DNA of 64,000 nt from Syntrophales bacterium (GTDB lineage Bacteria > Desulfobacterota > Syntrophia > Syntrophales > PHBD01): assembly GCA_035363115.1 (NCBI GenBank), contig DAOSEM010000007.1:134611-198610 (forward strand), written 5' to 3'. Both the position numbers and the translations under genes were made by a program. The notes under the pieces are model-generated. The model saw nothing but the letters and a program-made list of their open reading frames with translations, had not been told where the DNA came from and searched no databases. Each line of letters begins with the position of its first letter. Position 1 is the stretch's first letter. Of the stretch, positions 49,182 to 59,082 are shown one piece after another.

Positions 49182-49621
49182 CGTCGCCCTCCCGGCGAGT
49201 GAATGTTGGCTGCTTATGGATGCAGTACGCGCTTTTTAGCAAGGTGCATGCCGTTCAGGAGGTTAACGAGGAAAGTCTTTCCCGGCAAGGGTTGGAGCGC
49301 TGTGATGCCATGAAGATCCGGATGCTTGCCGGTTGGCGGGGGGATGGAAGCGGAAGATGCGTTCGTGAGGGCTGCGCCGTTTGCCCAGGGGATGGGAGAG
49401 AGGTCGCTAAACGGTTTTTTTTCGTCGGGAATTTGACGGTCAACTGACTGGTTCGTCCGCTTTTTGACAACAGATAATGACAGTGGAATCGGATGGATCG
49501 AGATGTTGGCTGACCGGAACCGCCGAACGGACGAGGGGCCTCGTTCCGGCTCAGGAAATGCGCGCCGTGCCTCGAGAACGAAGATCAGGGAGATCTCACG
49601 GAGGCCTGAAAGGCCCCGCGG
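49182..49621. other. Intergenic region without recognised genes
   Basis: This 440-base gap lies between the chemoreceptor start and the end of the malic enzyme gene. Small frames on both strands lack ribosome sites. A short dyad TTGACGGTCAA (about 49434) is visible; no clear promoter, repeat or RNA gene is seen. Confidence 0.35.
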
Positions 49622-51049
49622 TCATATGGCCAGGAAGAATTCCAGCGGGCGGGCGGAACCGGTCTCCGCGGCCGCCGTGGAGACGGCTTTTGCAACCTCC
49701 TCCTGGACCTTCCGGTTGAAGACGCCGGGGATGATGTGGTCCTCGCCCAGCTCCTGCGGGGCGACGGAGCGCGCGATGGCGTCGGCCGCGGCCAGGAGCA
49801 TCTCCCGGCTGATGGACCGGGCCCGGGAGTCCAGGACCCCCCGGAACAGCCCCGGGAAGCAGAGGACGTTGTTCACCTGGTTCGGATAGTCCGAGCGGCC
49901 GGTGGCGATGATCCGGGCATACTTGTGGATCGCCTCCGGCGCCACTTCCGGCACCGGGTTGGCCAGGGCGAAGACGACCGGGTCCTTCCCCATGTGTTTC
50001 ACCGCCGAAGGCGGCAGGATGTTTCCCTGGGAGACGCCGATGAAGACGTCGGCCCCCTCCATGGCGTGCCGGAGGCTTCCTTTCCGCCGCTCCGGGTTGG
50101 TGAGGGCGGCAATCTCCTCCTTCACCGGGTTCATGTTTTCCTTCCGACCCCGGTACAGGGCGCCGGAGCGGTCGCAGCCGACGATGTTCCCCGCACCCGC
50201 CGCCATGAGCAGCCGGATCGTGGCGATGCCGGCGGCACCGAGGCCGTTGATGACGATTCCGATGTCCTCCAGGCGCTTCCCGACGATGTTCAGGGCGTTG
50301 AGGAGACCCGCGAGGATGACCACGGCCGTGCCGTGCTGGTCGTCGTGAAAGACGGGGATGTCCAGCTCCGCCTTCAGGCGCTCTTCGATCTCGAAACAGC
50401 GGGGCGCCGAGATGTCCTCCAGGTTCACGCCGCCGAATCCCGGGGCGATCCACTTCACCGCCTGGACGATCTCCTCCGGATCTTTCGTGTCCAGGCAGAT
50501 CGGGAAGGCGTCCACTCCCCCGAACTCCTTGAACAGCAGGGCCTTTCCCTCCATGACCGGCAGGGCCGCCCGGGGACCGATGTCGCCGAGGCCGAGCACC
50601 GCGGTTCCGTCGGTCACGACGGCCACCATGTTCTTCTTCATGGTCAGGTCGAAGACCCGGTCCGGCTCCTCATGGATGGCCGTCGACACGCGGGCCACGC
50701 CGGGGGTGTAGGCCATGCTCAGGTCCGCCCTCGTTTTCAGGGGGAGCTTGCTCCGGATTTCGATCTTTCCCCCAGCGTGGAGCATGAAGGTCCGGTCCGT
50801 CACGTGGAGTAGGCGGATGTCCCGGACTCTCCGGACGGCCGTCGTGACCCGGTCCAGCATTGCCGTATCCGCGGCGTTCACGACGATGTCCCGGACGATC
50901 GCCTCGCCGCGGAATCCGGCGATGTCCACCGAGCCGATGTTTCCCCCGGCCCGGCCGATGGCCGCCAGGACGCGGGCCAGCATGCCGGGGCGGTTCGGGA
51001 TCTCCATGCGGAGGAGGATGCTGTAGCTGGGGCTGGTTGTGCGGATCAT
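49622..51049 (-). CDS. NAD(P)-dependent malic enzyme with N-terminal ACT domain
   Basis: The 475 residues begin with an ACT-like domain (SILLRMEIPNRPGMLARVLA ... GGNIGSVDI), followed by the malic enzyme core: YTPGVA, TDGTAVLGLGDIG, metal/substrate residues in FGGVNLEDISAP and PVFHDDQHGTA, the NAD(P) loop NGLGAAGIA, and ATGRSDYPNQVNN. It decarboxylates malate to pyruvate. The ACT domain suggests allosteric control by an amino acid. GGAGGTG precedes the ATG. It lies last in the purD-purH series, 150 bases downstream, so it may be transcribed separately. Confidence 0.95.
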   Translation of the reverse strand: MIRTTSPSYSILLRMEIPNRPGMLARVLAAIGRAGGNIGSVDIAGFRGEAIVRDIVVNAADTAMLDRVTTAVRRVRDIRLLHVTDRTFMLHAGGKIEIRSKLPLKTRADLSMAYTPGVARVSTAIHEEPDRVFDLTMKKNMVAVVTDGTAVLGLGDIGPRAALPVMEGKALLFKEFGGVDAFPICLDTKDPEEIVQAVKWIAPGFGGVNLEDISAPRCFEIEERLKAELDIPVFHDDQHGTAVVILAGLLNALNIVGKRLEDIGIVINGLGAAGIATIRLLMAAGAGNIVGCDRSGALYRGRKENMNPVKEEIAALTNPERRKGSLRHAMEGADVFIGVSQGNILPPSAVKHMGKDPVVFALANPVPEVAPEAIHKYARIIATGRSDYPNQVNNVLCFPGLFRGVLDSRARSISREMLLAAADAIARSVAPQELGEDHIIPGVFNRKVQEEVAKAVSTAAAETGSARPLEFFLAI

Positions 51050-51198
51050 GGTTCACCTCCAGGGGGGCGGATCGCCCGGGAAGAGGAGGCTGCCGGGGCG
51101 GCGGGTGTCTGCCCGCCGCCCCCCGGCCGTAATGTGGAAGGTTCTGTCGGGGACCCCCGCGGGTGTGGAATTCTCCCGGGGAGCCGGAAATGATTCAC

Positions 51199-52767
51199 TC
51201 AGTGCTTGAAATGCCGCCGGCCGGTGAAGATCATGGCCATGCCGTGCTCGTCTGCCGCCTGGATAGCCTCATCGTCCCGCACGGAGCCTCCCGGCTGGAC
51301 GATGGCGGTGACACCCGCCTCCGCCGCCAGGTCCACGTTGTCGCGGAACGGGAAGAAGGCGTCCGAGCCGAGGACCGTTCCCTGCGTCGGCAGGTTGGCC
51401 TTCATCCGGGCGATCTTGACGGAGTCCACCCGGCTCATCTGCCCGGCGCCGACCCCCACGAGCTGGTCCTTCGTCGCCAGGACGATGGCGTTGGACTTGA
51501 CGTGCTTCACCACACGCCAGGCAAAGTCCAGGGCCTGGTACTCCTCCTCCGTGGGGGCTCGCTTCGTGACGACCTTTGCCTGCCGGAGGTCGAAGGCGTC
51601 GGTGTCCCGCTCCTGCAGGAGAAGCCCGCCCACGACCCGGCGGAAGTCGAAGCCGGGAGAGCCTGCCCCGGCGGATGCGGGGATCTCCAGGAGACGGACA
51701 TTTTTCTTGGGCTGGAGGATCTCCAGGGCCTTGGGGTCGAACCCCGGGGCGATGATCACTTCCAGGAAGATCTTTGCCAGCTCCTCTGCTGTCTTCGTGT
51801 CCACCGGCCGGTTCAGGGCCACGATGCCCCCGTAGGCCGACACGGGATCCGTCTTGAGGGCCTTGAGGTAGGCCTCCACGAGGTCCCCCCCGGACGTGGC
51901 GGCGCCGCATGGGTTGGCATGCTTGATGACGATCGCCGCCGGCCGGTCGAAATCGGAGACCATCTGCCAGGCCGCATCGGCGTCCATGATGTTGTTGTAG
52001 GAGAGCTCCTTGCCCTGGAGCTGGCGAGACGTCGCCACGGCTGGGAACGCCGCTGCCGGCTCCCGGTAGAAGGCGGCCTTCTGGTGCGGGTTTTCTCCGT
52101 ACCGGAGCCCCTGGGCGAGCTGGAACTGTACCGTGTAGGTGTCGGGGAACTCTTTCGTCTCGCCTTCCGGCTGAATCCGACCGAGGTAATTCGAGATCGC
52201 GGCGTCGTAGCGGGCGGTGAGCTGGAAGGTCTTTGTCGCCAGCAGGTAGTTCGTGGCCTCGGATATCTTCCCGCCGGTCTCCTGCATTTCCTGAAGGATG
52301 AGGGCGTAATCCACCGGATCCGTGACGACGCTGACGAATCGCCAGTTCTTGGCCGCCGCCCGGAGCATCGTCGGGCCGCCGATGTCGATGTTCTCGACAG
52401 CCTCCTCGAGTGTGCAGCCCGGCTTGGCGACGGTGTCTTCGAACCGGTAGAGGTTGATGACGACCATGTCGATCAGGTCGATCCCGTGCTCCCGGGTCGC
52501 GGCGATGTGCCCGGGGTTGTCCCGGAGGGCCAGGAGGCCGCCGTGGATCTTGGGGTGAAGGGTCTTGAGCCGCCCGTCCATCATTTCCGGAAAGCCGGTG
52601 TAGTCGGATACATCCACCACGGTCAATCCGCTCTTGCGGAGCTGGGCGGCGGTGCCGCCGGTGGACAGGATCTCCACGCCGGCGGCGGCGAGTCCCTTTG
52701 CAAATTCCACGATTCCCCCCTTATCGGTCACGCTGATGAGGGCTCTCTTGATCACGTTGGCTGTCAT
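51199..52767 (-). CDS. purH: Bifunctional AICAR transformylase/IMP cyclohydrolase
   Basis: The ATG at 52767 (GGGAGA upstream) gives 522 residues, the normal PurH length; the in-frame ATG at 52800 lacks a site. The N-terminal cyclohydrolase domain has ALISVTDKGGI, ISTGGTA and DGRLKTLHPKIHGG; the C-terminal transformylase domain has KHANPCGAA and SDAFFPFRDNVD. It performs the last two steps to IMP. It lies 42 bases after purD. Confidence 0.97.
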   Translation of the reverse strand: MTANVIKRALISVTDKGGIVEFAKGLAAAGVEILSTGGTAAQLRKSGLTVVDVSDYTGFPEMMDGRLKTLHPKIHGGLLALRDNPGHIAATREHGIDLIDMVVINLYRFEDTVAKPGCTLEEAVENIDIGGPTMLRAAAKNWRFVSVVTDPVDYALILQEMQETGGKISEATNYLLATKTFQLTARYDAAISNYLGRIQPEGETKEFPDTYTVQFQLAQGLRYGENPHQKAAFYREPAAAFPAVATSRQLQGKELSYNNIMDADAAWQMVSDFDRPAAIVIKHANPCGAATSGGDLVEAYLKALKTDPVSAYGGIVALNRPVDTKTAEELAKIFLEVIIAPGFDPKALEILQPKKNVRLLEIPASAGAGSPGFDFRRVVGGLLLQERDTDAFDLRQAKVVTKRAPTEEEYQALDFAWRVVKHVKSNAIVLATKDQLVGVGAGQMSRVDSVKIARMKANLPTQGTVLGSDAFFPFRDNVDLAAEAGVTAIVQPGGSVRDDEAIQAADEHGMAMIFTGRRHFKH

Positions 52768-52809
52768 GAGGATTCTCCCGAGTTCCTTTCCTGGAATCAT
52801 AAAAGGGGA

Positions 52810-54138
52810 CTACTGTCCCCGGATCTGTTTCATGAGGGCGACGCGGCGTCCGATCAGGTCCGCCGTGCCGATGTCGGGCCGGTGGTCCACGGGGCCCTTG
52901 ACGGCATTCGCGGCGCACTCCGCCACGGCCTCCGCCCCGGCCAGGGTCGCGGCGATGCCCACGACGCCGATGGCCCTGGACGTGCTCATGTACAGGCCGT
53001 CGGGCCGCTGGTCCACGGATGAATAGTAAAGGCGCGCGGCCCCCGGGTCGCCGATGGTGATCCGGGCGGCGGTGGAGGAAGCGTCGGGGTGGTCCTTCGG
53101 GAGGCCGTATCCTTTTGGGACGATATACTTGCAGACGGTCGCCTTCTGCTCGAAGCAGACCGGGAACCGGTCCAGGGTTCCGTCGGTGATGGCCCGGCAC
53201 AGCTCCACGAAGTCCGACTTCAGGAGCGGGAGAATGTTCATGGCCTCCGGGTCTCCCAGGCGGGCATTGTACTCGAGGAGCTTCACGCCGCTTTTCGTGA
53301 CCATGAAGCCGCCGTACATGATGCCCTTGTACAGGGAGCCCGTCTCCCGGGTGATCGCGTCCGCCACCTGCCTCGTGATCGCCAGGCCGTCCGCCACGTC
53401 CCGCTCCGTCAGGAACGGCAGCAGGTGATCCTCGCAGGAGTAGGATCCCATGCCTCCCGTGTTGGGGCCCCGGTCGCCGACAAAGCGCCGCTTGTGGTCC
53501 TGCACGGCCGGTGTTGCGACGACGGTCTTCCCGTCGCAGAAGCACTGCAGGGAAAATTCCTCCCCCTCCAGCTTTTCCTCGACGATCACCGAAGGGTGCT
53601 CCACCAGGACCTGCCGGCAGTAGGCGAGGGCCTCCTCCCGGGTCTCGAAATGGTCTCCCTGGACCAGGACGCCCTTGCCCCCCGTGAGGCCGTCGGGCTT
53701 GATCACGATCCCCTCCAGTTCGGACAGGAATGTCTCCAGGCCGTCCGGAGAGGTGAAGACCCGGTACCGGGGATTCCCGGGGATTCCGTATTTTTCCACA
53801 AGATCCCGGGTGAAGGACTTGGACGTCTCCAGCCGCGCCAGGTCTTTCGTCGGTCCCACCGCCGGGATACCGGCCTCTCGCAGGGCGTCCACGACGCCCT
53901 CATTCAGGGGATCCTCCGGCCCGACGAGGGCCAGATCGACCCTGGCGGACCGGGCAAAGGAGGTGATGGCATTCAGGTCGCTGTAGCTTCCGAGGAGAAC
54001 GTCCTGCGATAGGGAGGCGATGCCGGGATTGTTTGCCTTCATGCAGGCGAAAAGCCGGGGGCGGGTGGCCGACCGGATAAGGGTTTCGGCCATGGCGTGC
54101 TCCCGCGCGCCATTTCCGATCAACAGGACGCTGGACAT
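52810..54138 (-). CDS. purD: Phosphoribosylamine-glycine ligase (GARS)
   Basis: The ATG at 54138 follows AAGGGAGGAA and gives 442 residues. Motifs are typical of this ATP-grasp enzyme: VLLIGNGAREHAMAE at the start, VGPEDPLNEGVVD, IKPDGLTGGKGV and the metal-binding ARLGDPEAM. It is slightly longer than the E. coli enzyme and the GPEDPLN motif differs a little from GPEAPLV. First gene of a purD-purH pair. Confidence 0.95.
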   Translation of the reverse strand: MSSVLLIGNGAREHAMAETLIRSATRPRLFACMKANNPGIASLSQDVLLGSYSDLNAITSFARSARVDLALVGPEDPLNEGVVDALREAGIPAVGPTKDLARLETSKSFTRDLVEKYGIPGNPRYRVFTSPDGLETFLSELEGIVIKPDGLTGGKGVLVQGDHFETREEALAYCRQVLVEHPSVIVEEKLEGEEFSLQCFCDGKTVVATPAVQDHKRRFVGDRGPNTGGMGSYSCEDHLLPFLTERDVADGLAITRQVADAITRETGSLYKGIMYGGFMVTKSGVKLLEYNARLGDPEAMNILPLLKSDFVELCRAITDGTLDRFPVCFEQKATVCKYIVPKGYGLPKDHPDASSTAARITIGDPGAARLYYSSVDQRPDGLYMSTSRAIGVVGIAATLAGAEAVAECAANAVKGPVDHRPDIGTADLIGRRVALMKQIRGQ

Positions 54139-54361
54139 TTCTTTCCTCCCTTGGGACGCTCCGGACAAGATTGAGCGGACGGCGGATCCCCGAGGGGACC
54201 CAGCCCGCAGAATAGACTTGACCCATTATCGAAAAAAAGGCGGCCCGTCAAACAAATCCCTCCGGCGTCATGGAGGGAAATCCGTTTGTCCTTTCCGCTG
54301 CGAATCTGGTACATTTCTCCATCACGAATTCCGCCGGTTTCCCGGCACGGAAAGAGAACTC

Positions 54362-55642
54362 TTGGAAAATTTGATCATCCTCAAACTGGCCTTCATCGCG
54401 CTCCTGTTCTTTCTGTCGGCGCTCCTGTCCTGCTCCGAGGCGGCTCTGTTCTCCCTGACCCCGCTGCATATCCACAAGATGGTCCAGGAGCGAACTCCCT
54501 TCCTCCGGGCCGTCCAGGGGCTACTCGCGGATCGCCGCCGGCTCCTCGTGACGATTATTTTCAGCAACGAATCGGTCAACATCGGCGTCTCCGTCCTGGC
54601 CACCTCCCTGATTGTCAGCCTGCTGGGGGCCGATCTGGGATGGCTGTCCATCGCCGTGACGATCCCGATCCTCCTGATTTTCTGTGAGGCCGTGCCGAAG
54701 ACCCTGGGCATGACCGATTCCATCCGCTATTCTTCCCTGCTGTCGCCCTTCCTTTCCCTTGTCTCGGGCTTCGTCCGCCCTTTTGTGTGGCTTCTGGAAG
54801 CCGTATCCCGGGGGGTCGTTGTCCGGTTCGCCGGTCGGGAGTCCCAAGGCCGCTCAGCCCTGACGGAAGACGAATTCAAGACCATGATCGATGCGGGCCG
54901 CCAGGAAGGCGCCCTCGAAGAGACCCAGCGGACCCTGATCCATGCCGTATTCGAGATGGAGGACCGTCCCGTTTCGGAACTGATGGTACCCCGGGTGGAT
55001 ATATTCTGCCTCCCCTCCTCCATGCCCATCGCCGAGATGAAACAGGAGGTGATCCGTGCACGGCACTCGCGGATCCCCATTTACGGGCGGGATCGGGATG
55101 ACATCCGGGGGCTCCTCCTGGCGGCGGACCTCCTGAAAATTCCCGAGGGAGAGAAAAAGGCCTCCTCCATTGAAAGCTACCTGAGAAAGGTCTATTTCGT
55201 TCCAGAGTGCAAGACGGCGGGGAGGCTGCTGAGGGAGTTCCAGAAGCGGCGCCTGCAGACCGCCGTCGTGGTGGACGAATACGGAGGTGTGTCCGGGCTC
55301 ATCACCCTGGAGGATATCCTGGAACACCTCTTCCGTGACCTCTATGACGAGCACGGCATCCGGAAAGGCCTCTGGGAGAAGGTGGGTGAGAATGCCTGGG
55401 TCGTCTCGGGCCGTATGGAGACGGAGGACCTGAATGAGCTGCTCGGCCTGTCCCTGTCGCCGGAGGAGTTCGACACGGCGGGAGGATTCGTGCTGCATCT
55501 GTTCGGCAAGCTGCCGCATCGCGGGGAGGCGGTATCCTTCGGCGGGTATCGCTTCCTCGTGACGAAAGTCGGACCGGCCAGGATCCTCAACATCTGGGTC
55601 ACGCGGGAAGCACGGGATAAAGGCGAAGACCATGACGCTTGA
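54362..55642 (+). CDS. CNNM/CorC (HlyC)-type membrane protein with CBS pair
   Basis: No ATG fits; the TTG at 54362 is the best start and gives 426 residues, with another TTG at 54371. The N-terminal DUF21 domain has 3-4 membrane segments (LAFIALLFFLSALLSCSEAALF, VTIPILLIFCEAVPKTLG), followed by two CBS domains (VSELMVPRVDIFCL; QTAVVVDEYGGVSGLITLEDIL) and a CorC_HlyC domain at the end. Such proteins are linked to Mg2+/Co2+ efflux or membrane stress. A paralogue follows with an 11-base overlap. Confidence 0.9.
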   Translation: MENLIILKLAFIALLFFLSALLSCSEAALFSLTPLHIHKMVQERTPFLRAVQGLLADRRRLLVTIIFSNESVNIGVSVLATSLIVSLLGADLGWLSIAVTIPILLIFCEAVPKTLGMTDSIRYSSLLSPFLSLVSGFVRPFVWLLEAVSRGVVVRFAGRESQGRSALTEDEFKTMIDAGRQEGALEETQRTLIHAVFEMEDRPVSELMVPRVDIFCLPSSMPIAEMKQEVIRARHSRIPIYGRDRDDIRGLLLAADLLKIPEGEKKASSIESYLRKVYFVPECKTAGRLLREFQKRRLQTAVVVDEYGGVSGLITLEDILEHLFRDLYDEHGIRKGLWEKVGENAWVVSGRMETEDLNELLGLSLSPEEFDTAGGFVLHLFGKLPHRGEAVSFGGYRFLVTKVGPARILNIWVTREARDKGEDHDA

Positions 55643-56975
55643 GCAGATCTTCATCCTGGCGATCATTGCGGCCTGTGTGCTCCTGCAGGGCTTGTTCTCC
55701 GGAGGGGAAATCGCACTGGTATCATCGAACATTCACAAACTCCGCCAGAAGGCGAGGAGGGGTTCCCGGGCGGCCGGCATGGTGCTGGAACTGCGCGAAA
55801 AACCCCACCTGTTCCTTTCCATGGCCCCCATCGGGACCAACCTCTGCGAGGTCACGGCGAGCACCGGCGCCACCCTGCTTTTCATCTCCCTGTTCGGCCC
55901 CCTTCGGGGGGAATGGCTGGCCGTGGGGATCATGATCCCGGTCCTCCTCCTGTTCGGCGAGGTCATCCCCAAGAGTATCTGCCAGGCCCGTCCGGAAAAG
56001 TCGGCACAGCGTCTGTCCTGGTTCTTCCGCGGAGCCTCCTGGCTCCTGGCTCCACTCGTTTTCGTCGTTTCCCGGTTGACCCTGCGCGTGGTTCTGCTCC
56101 TGACGGGAAAGACTGACCTCAGCTATTCCCCGTACATCACCCGGGATGCCCTGGTGTCGCTGATCAGCAGCGGGTCCGACGGAGACACGGACATCCTTCG
56201 TTCCGAGAAGGACATGGTCAGGCGGGTGTTTGATTTCTCAGGGACCACCGCCGGGGAAATCATGGTGCCCCTGTCGGCGATGACGGCCCTTCCGGTGACG
56301 GCGACGCTTGAAGACGCCGTCCGGCTCGTCAGGGAGCAGGGTTTTCTACGGATCCCCGTTTACCGCGACCAGGTGCTGAACATTGTAGGGATTCTCGACA
56401 CGTTCGACCTGCTGGCCTGCGTGCAGCCGGATCGCCGGAACCAGGACGAGCCCGCCGAATCCGTCCAGGGCTGCCTGAAGACGGATGTGCTTTACATCCC
56501 GGATACAATGCCCGCAAAGGATTTGCTTCTGGAGATGAAGACCCGGGGGGAGCGGATGGCCGCCGTGGTCGACGAGTACGGGGGAGTCGTCGGGATCGTC
56601 ACCCTGGAAGACATTCTGGAGGAGGTCGTGGGAGAGATCCACGATGAGTACGATACGGGCGAGAAGCTGTTCAGGCGCCTGGGGCCGGGACACTATCTCT
56701 TCAATGCAAGGATCAGCATCGAGCGGATCCGGACCATCCTGCCGATGGAGTTCCCGGAGGGCGATTACGAGACCCTGGGGGGATTTCTCCTGGCCCGGAT
56801 GGGACGGATTCCGAAAAAGCGGGATACGTTCCCGATCGGCCCGGTGATATTCATCGTCGAGGATGCGGGGGAGCGGGCCGTGCGGGAAGTCGCGGCCCGG
56901 TTCTCGCCGGAACTGGAACGGTTGGCCGGCGATGGAGGAGGCGGAGGTGGTTCATGGTCCGTGGAGAAAACATGA
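55632..56975 (+). CDS. CNNM/CorC (HlyC)-type membrane protein with CBS pair, second paralogue
   Basis: The 447 residues have the same plan as the preceding gene product: DUF21 (FSGGEIALVSSNIHKL, IPVLLLFGEVIPKSIC), CBS pair (AGEIMVPLSAMTALPV; MAAVVDEYGGVVGIVTLEDIL) and CorC_HlyC (PEGDYETLGGFLLARMG). The two overlap by 11 bases and are only moderately similar, so duplication is old; they may form a heterodimer. The C-terminus has a run of six glycines. Its stop overlaps the start of the next gene. Confidence 0.9.
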   Translation: MTLEQIFILAIIAACVLLQGLFSGGEIALVSSNIHKLRQKARRGSRAAGMVLELREKPHLFLSMAPIGTNLCEVTASTGATLLFISLFGPLRGEWLAVGIMIPVLLLFGEVIPKSICQARPEKSAQRLSWFFRGASWLLAPLVFVVSRLTLRVVLLLTGKTDLSYSPYITRDALVSLISSGSDGDTDILRSEKDMVRRVFDFSGTTAGEIMVPLSAMTALPVTATLEDAVRLVREQGFLRIPVYRDQVLNIVGILDTFDLLACVQPDRRNQDEPAESVQGCLKTDVLYIPDTMPAKDLLLEMKTRGERMAAVVDEYGGVVGIVTLEDILEEVVGEIHDEYDTGEKLFRRLGPGHYLFNARISIERIRTILPMEFPEGDYETLGGFLLARMGRIPKKRDTFPIGPVIFIVEDAGERAVREVAARFSPELERLAGDGGGGGGSWSVEKT

Positions 56976-57748
56976 TCGAACGGAAGAAGGGAGAGGGCGA
57001 TCTGCTTTGTCTCGTCCTGGCGGCGGGAAAGGGGACGCGGATGAAGTCGGACCTGGCCAAGGTGCTCCATTCCCTCTGCGGACGGCCGCTCCTGGCCTAT
57101 GTCGTGGATACCGCCAGACGGGTCGGTGCGGCCAGGACGGTGATCATTATCGGTCACCAGGCGGATCGGGTCCGGGAGAGCGTCCGGGGAGAAGACCTGG
57201 TATTCGTGGAACAGAAGGAGCAGTTGGGAACCGGCCATGCCGTACGCATCGCCCGGGACAACTTCCGGGACTGGAAAGGGCCGATCCTGATCCTCTGCGG
57301 CGATGTGCCCCTGCTGACCCCGAAGACGCTGGAGTCGCTCCTGCTGGAACACCATGCCAGCGGGGCCGCGGTGACCGTCCTCACGACCGTTCTGGAAGAC
57401 CCCGGCAGTTACGGACGTGTGATCAAGGGGGAAGACGGGGAAGTCCTGCGCATCGTCGAGGCCCGGGACGCCAGTGAAGAGGAGAGAAGGGTCCGGGAGA
57501 TCAATGCCGGAATCTACTGCGCCGGGGGAGGCTTCCTGGCCGAGGCGGTCGGGGAGATCCGGAACGAAAACGCCCAGAAGGAGTATTATCTGACGGACAT
57601 TGTGGAGATCGCCCGGGGCCGGGGACTTCGGGTCCGGTCTGTCGTGGCGGACTTTCCGCCGGAAGTGATGGGCATCAACACACCGGAAGATCTCGGGGAA
57701 GCGGAGCGGCTTGTCCGATCCGGGTTTCTCGGCTCCTGCACCTCATGA
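56972..57748 (+). CDS. GlmU-like sugar nucleotidyltransferase lacking the acetyltransferase domain
   Basis: The ATG at 56972 overlaps the preceding stop (ATGA) and gives 258 residues; an in-frame ATG at 56954 is possible. Motifs match the N-terminal pyrophosphorylase half of GlmU: LVLAAGKGTRMKSDLAKVLH, QLGTGHAV, LCGDVPLL, GSYGRVIK, EINAGIYC and YYLTDIV. GlmU is usually ~450 residues with a left-handed beta-helix; that half is absent. It probably makes UDP-GlcNAc or a related nucleotide sugar from the 1-phosphate, with acetylation done elsewhere. Confidence 0.88.
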   Translation: MIERKKGEGDLLCLVLAAGKGTRMKSDLAKVLHSLCGRPLLAYVVDTARRVGAARTVIIIGHQADRVRESVRGEDLVFVEQKEQLGTGHAVRIARDNFRDWKGPILILCGDVPLLTPKTLESLLLEHHASGAAVTVLTTVLEDPGSYGRVIKGEDGEVLRIVEARDASEEERRVREINAGIYCAGGGFLAEAVGEIRNENAQKEYYLTDIVEIARGRGLRVRSVVADFPPEVMGINTPEDLGEAERLVRSGFLGSCTS

Positions 57749-58740
57749 GCATTCCGGACATTCTGAAAATCGGGTCCCTGGCCATGGTCAGCCGGGTATG
57801 GATGGCCCCCATGGCCGGGGTGACGAACCTGCCTTTCCGGTTGATCGCCCGTTCCTGCGGCTGCGGGATGGCCTTCACGGAAATGGTGAGCGCCAACGGC
57901 CTGATCCGGGCAACCCGGAAGACCCTCCATTATCTTGATTCAACCGATGAGGACCGGCCCCTGGGCGTTCAGATCTTCGGCTCCGATCCGCAGGTCATGG
58001 CCCGGGCGGCCCGGATTGTGACAGACGCCGGGGCGGACCTGCTGGATGTCAACATGGGCTGTCCCGTAAAGAAGGTGGTCAAGACCGGATCCGGCGCGGC
58101 CCTGATGAAGGATCCCGCACGTGTCGCGGCCGTCCTGGCGGCGGTCCGTGAGGCGACGCCGCTGCCCATGACGGTCAAGATCCGGGCCGGCTGGAACAGC
58201 AGGTCCGTCAATGCGATAGAAATCGCAAAAATTGCAGAGAGTTGCGGAGTTGACGGCATCACGGTCCACCCCCGGACCGCCGTGCAGGGATACGGGGGCT
58301 CCGCCGACTGGACCCTGATCGGTGCCGTCCGGGAAGCGGTGGCGGTTCCGGTCATTGGAAACGGGGACATCCGGCGGCCTTCGGACGCCCTGAAGATGAT
58401 GCGCCGGACGGGTTGTCATGCCGTCATGGTTGGACGGGCCTGTCTTGGAAATCCATGGATATTCGGGAGAATTGCCGCGTACAGAGAGGATGGGGGGGAT
58501 CCCGCGATTCCGGATCCGGAGGAGAAGATGCGGGTCATTGTCCGTCACCTCGAGCTCGAGATCGCGGCTATGGGGGAGCAAGCCGGGATCCGCTCTTTCC
58601 GAAAGCATGCGCTCTGGTATACCAAGGGAGAACGGGGAGGGGCTCAGATCCGGAATGTTGCCGGCCGGCTTGCGGAGAAGCGTGAGCTTCTGGAACTTCT
58701 CCGGTCGTTCTACGCCCTTGAAAGGGAAAGTCCGCCTTGA
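57745..58740 (+). CDS. dusB: tRNA-dihydrouridine synthase (DusB-like)
   Basis: This 331-residue FMN enzyme reduces uridine to dihydrouridine in the tRNA D loop. It has APMAGVTNLPFRLIAR, DVNMGCPVKKVVKTGSGAAL with the catalytic cysteine, VKIRAGW, TVHPRTAVQGYGGSADW and GNGDIRRPSDA. The start overlaps the preceding stop (ATGA). The DusB assignment is based on motifs and length; other Dus subtypes cannot be excluded. Confidence 0.95.
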   Translation: MSIPDILKIGSLAMVSRVWMAPMAGVTNLPFRLIARSCGCGMAFTEMVSANGLIRATRKTLHYLDSTDEDRPLGVQIFGSDPQVMARAARIVTDAGADLLDVNMGCPVKKVVKTGSGAALMKDPARVAAVLAAVREATPLPMTVKIRAGWNSRSVNAIEIAKIAESCGVDGITVHPRTAVQGYGGSADWTLIGAVREAVAVPVIGNGDIRRPSDALKMMRRTGCHAVMVGRACLGNPWIFGRIAAYREDGGDPAIPDPEEKMRVIVRHLELEIAAMGEQAGIRSFRKHALWYTKGERGGAQIRNVAGRLAEKRELLELLRSFYALERESPP

Positions 58741-58833
58741 CTTTCCAGGGGTTTGTTGCCATACTCGCCGCCAAAAAAGAACCACTCCGGCCATCCGGGC
58801 AGCCTGATGACCGGCGCGGATAAGGGGGAACCG

Positions 58834-59064
58834 GTGGAACTGACCAGTTTCGAGGAACTGGACAAGAAGATCCGGATTGTTATCAGCGATTACGCGCTGT
58901 TAAAAAAGCAATACGGGGAATTGGAGGAGCAACTCAAAAAAAAATCGCTGGATTTGGAGGAAGCACAGAACCATATCAGGGGGCTCACGGAAGAGAGGGA
59001 CTTCATTCGCACGAAGGTGGATTCGCTTCTTGAACTGCTCAGGGACGTACCGGCCCACCAGTAG
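58834..59064 (+). CDS. ZapB-like coiled-coil protein
   Basis: The GTG at 58834 follows AAGGGG with good spacing and gives 76 residues; an ATG at 58807 in frame has no site. The product is a single coiled coil (FEELDKKIRIVISDYALLKK, LEEQLKKKSLDLEEAQNHI). It sits directly before zapA, the usual place for a small division-associated coiled coil in Deltaproteobacteria. ZapB links the Z ring to the chromosome in E. coli; here the name rests on context and shape. Confidence 0.7.
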   Translation: MELTSFEELDKKIRIVISDYALLKKQYGELEEQLKKKSLDLEEAQNHIRGLTEERDFIRTKVDSLLELLRDVPAHQ

Positions 59065-59082
59065 CCATTCAAGGGGCAGGAT

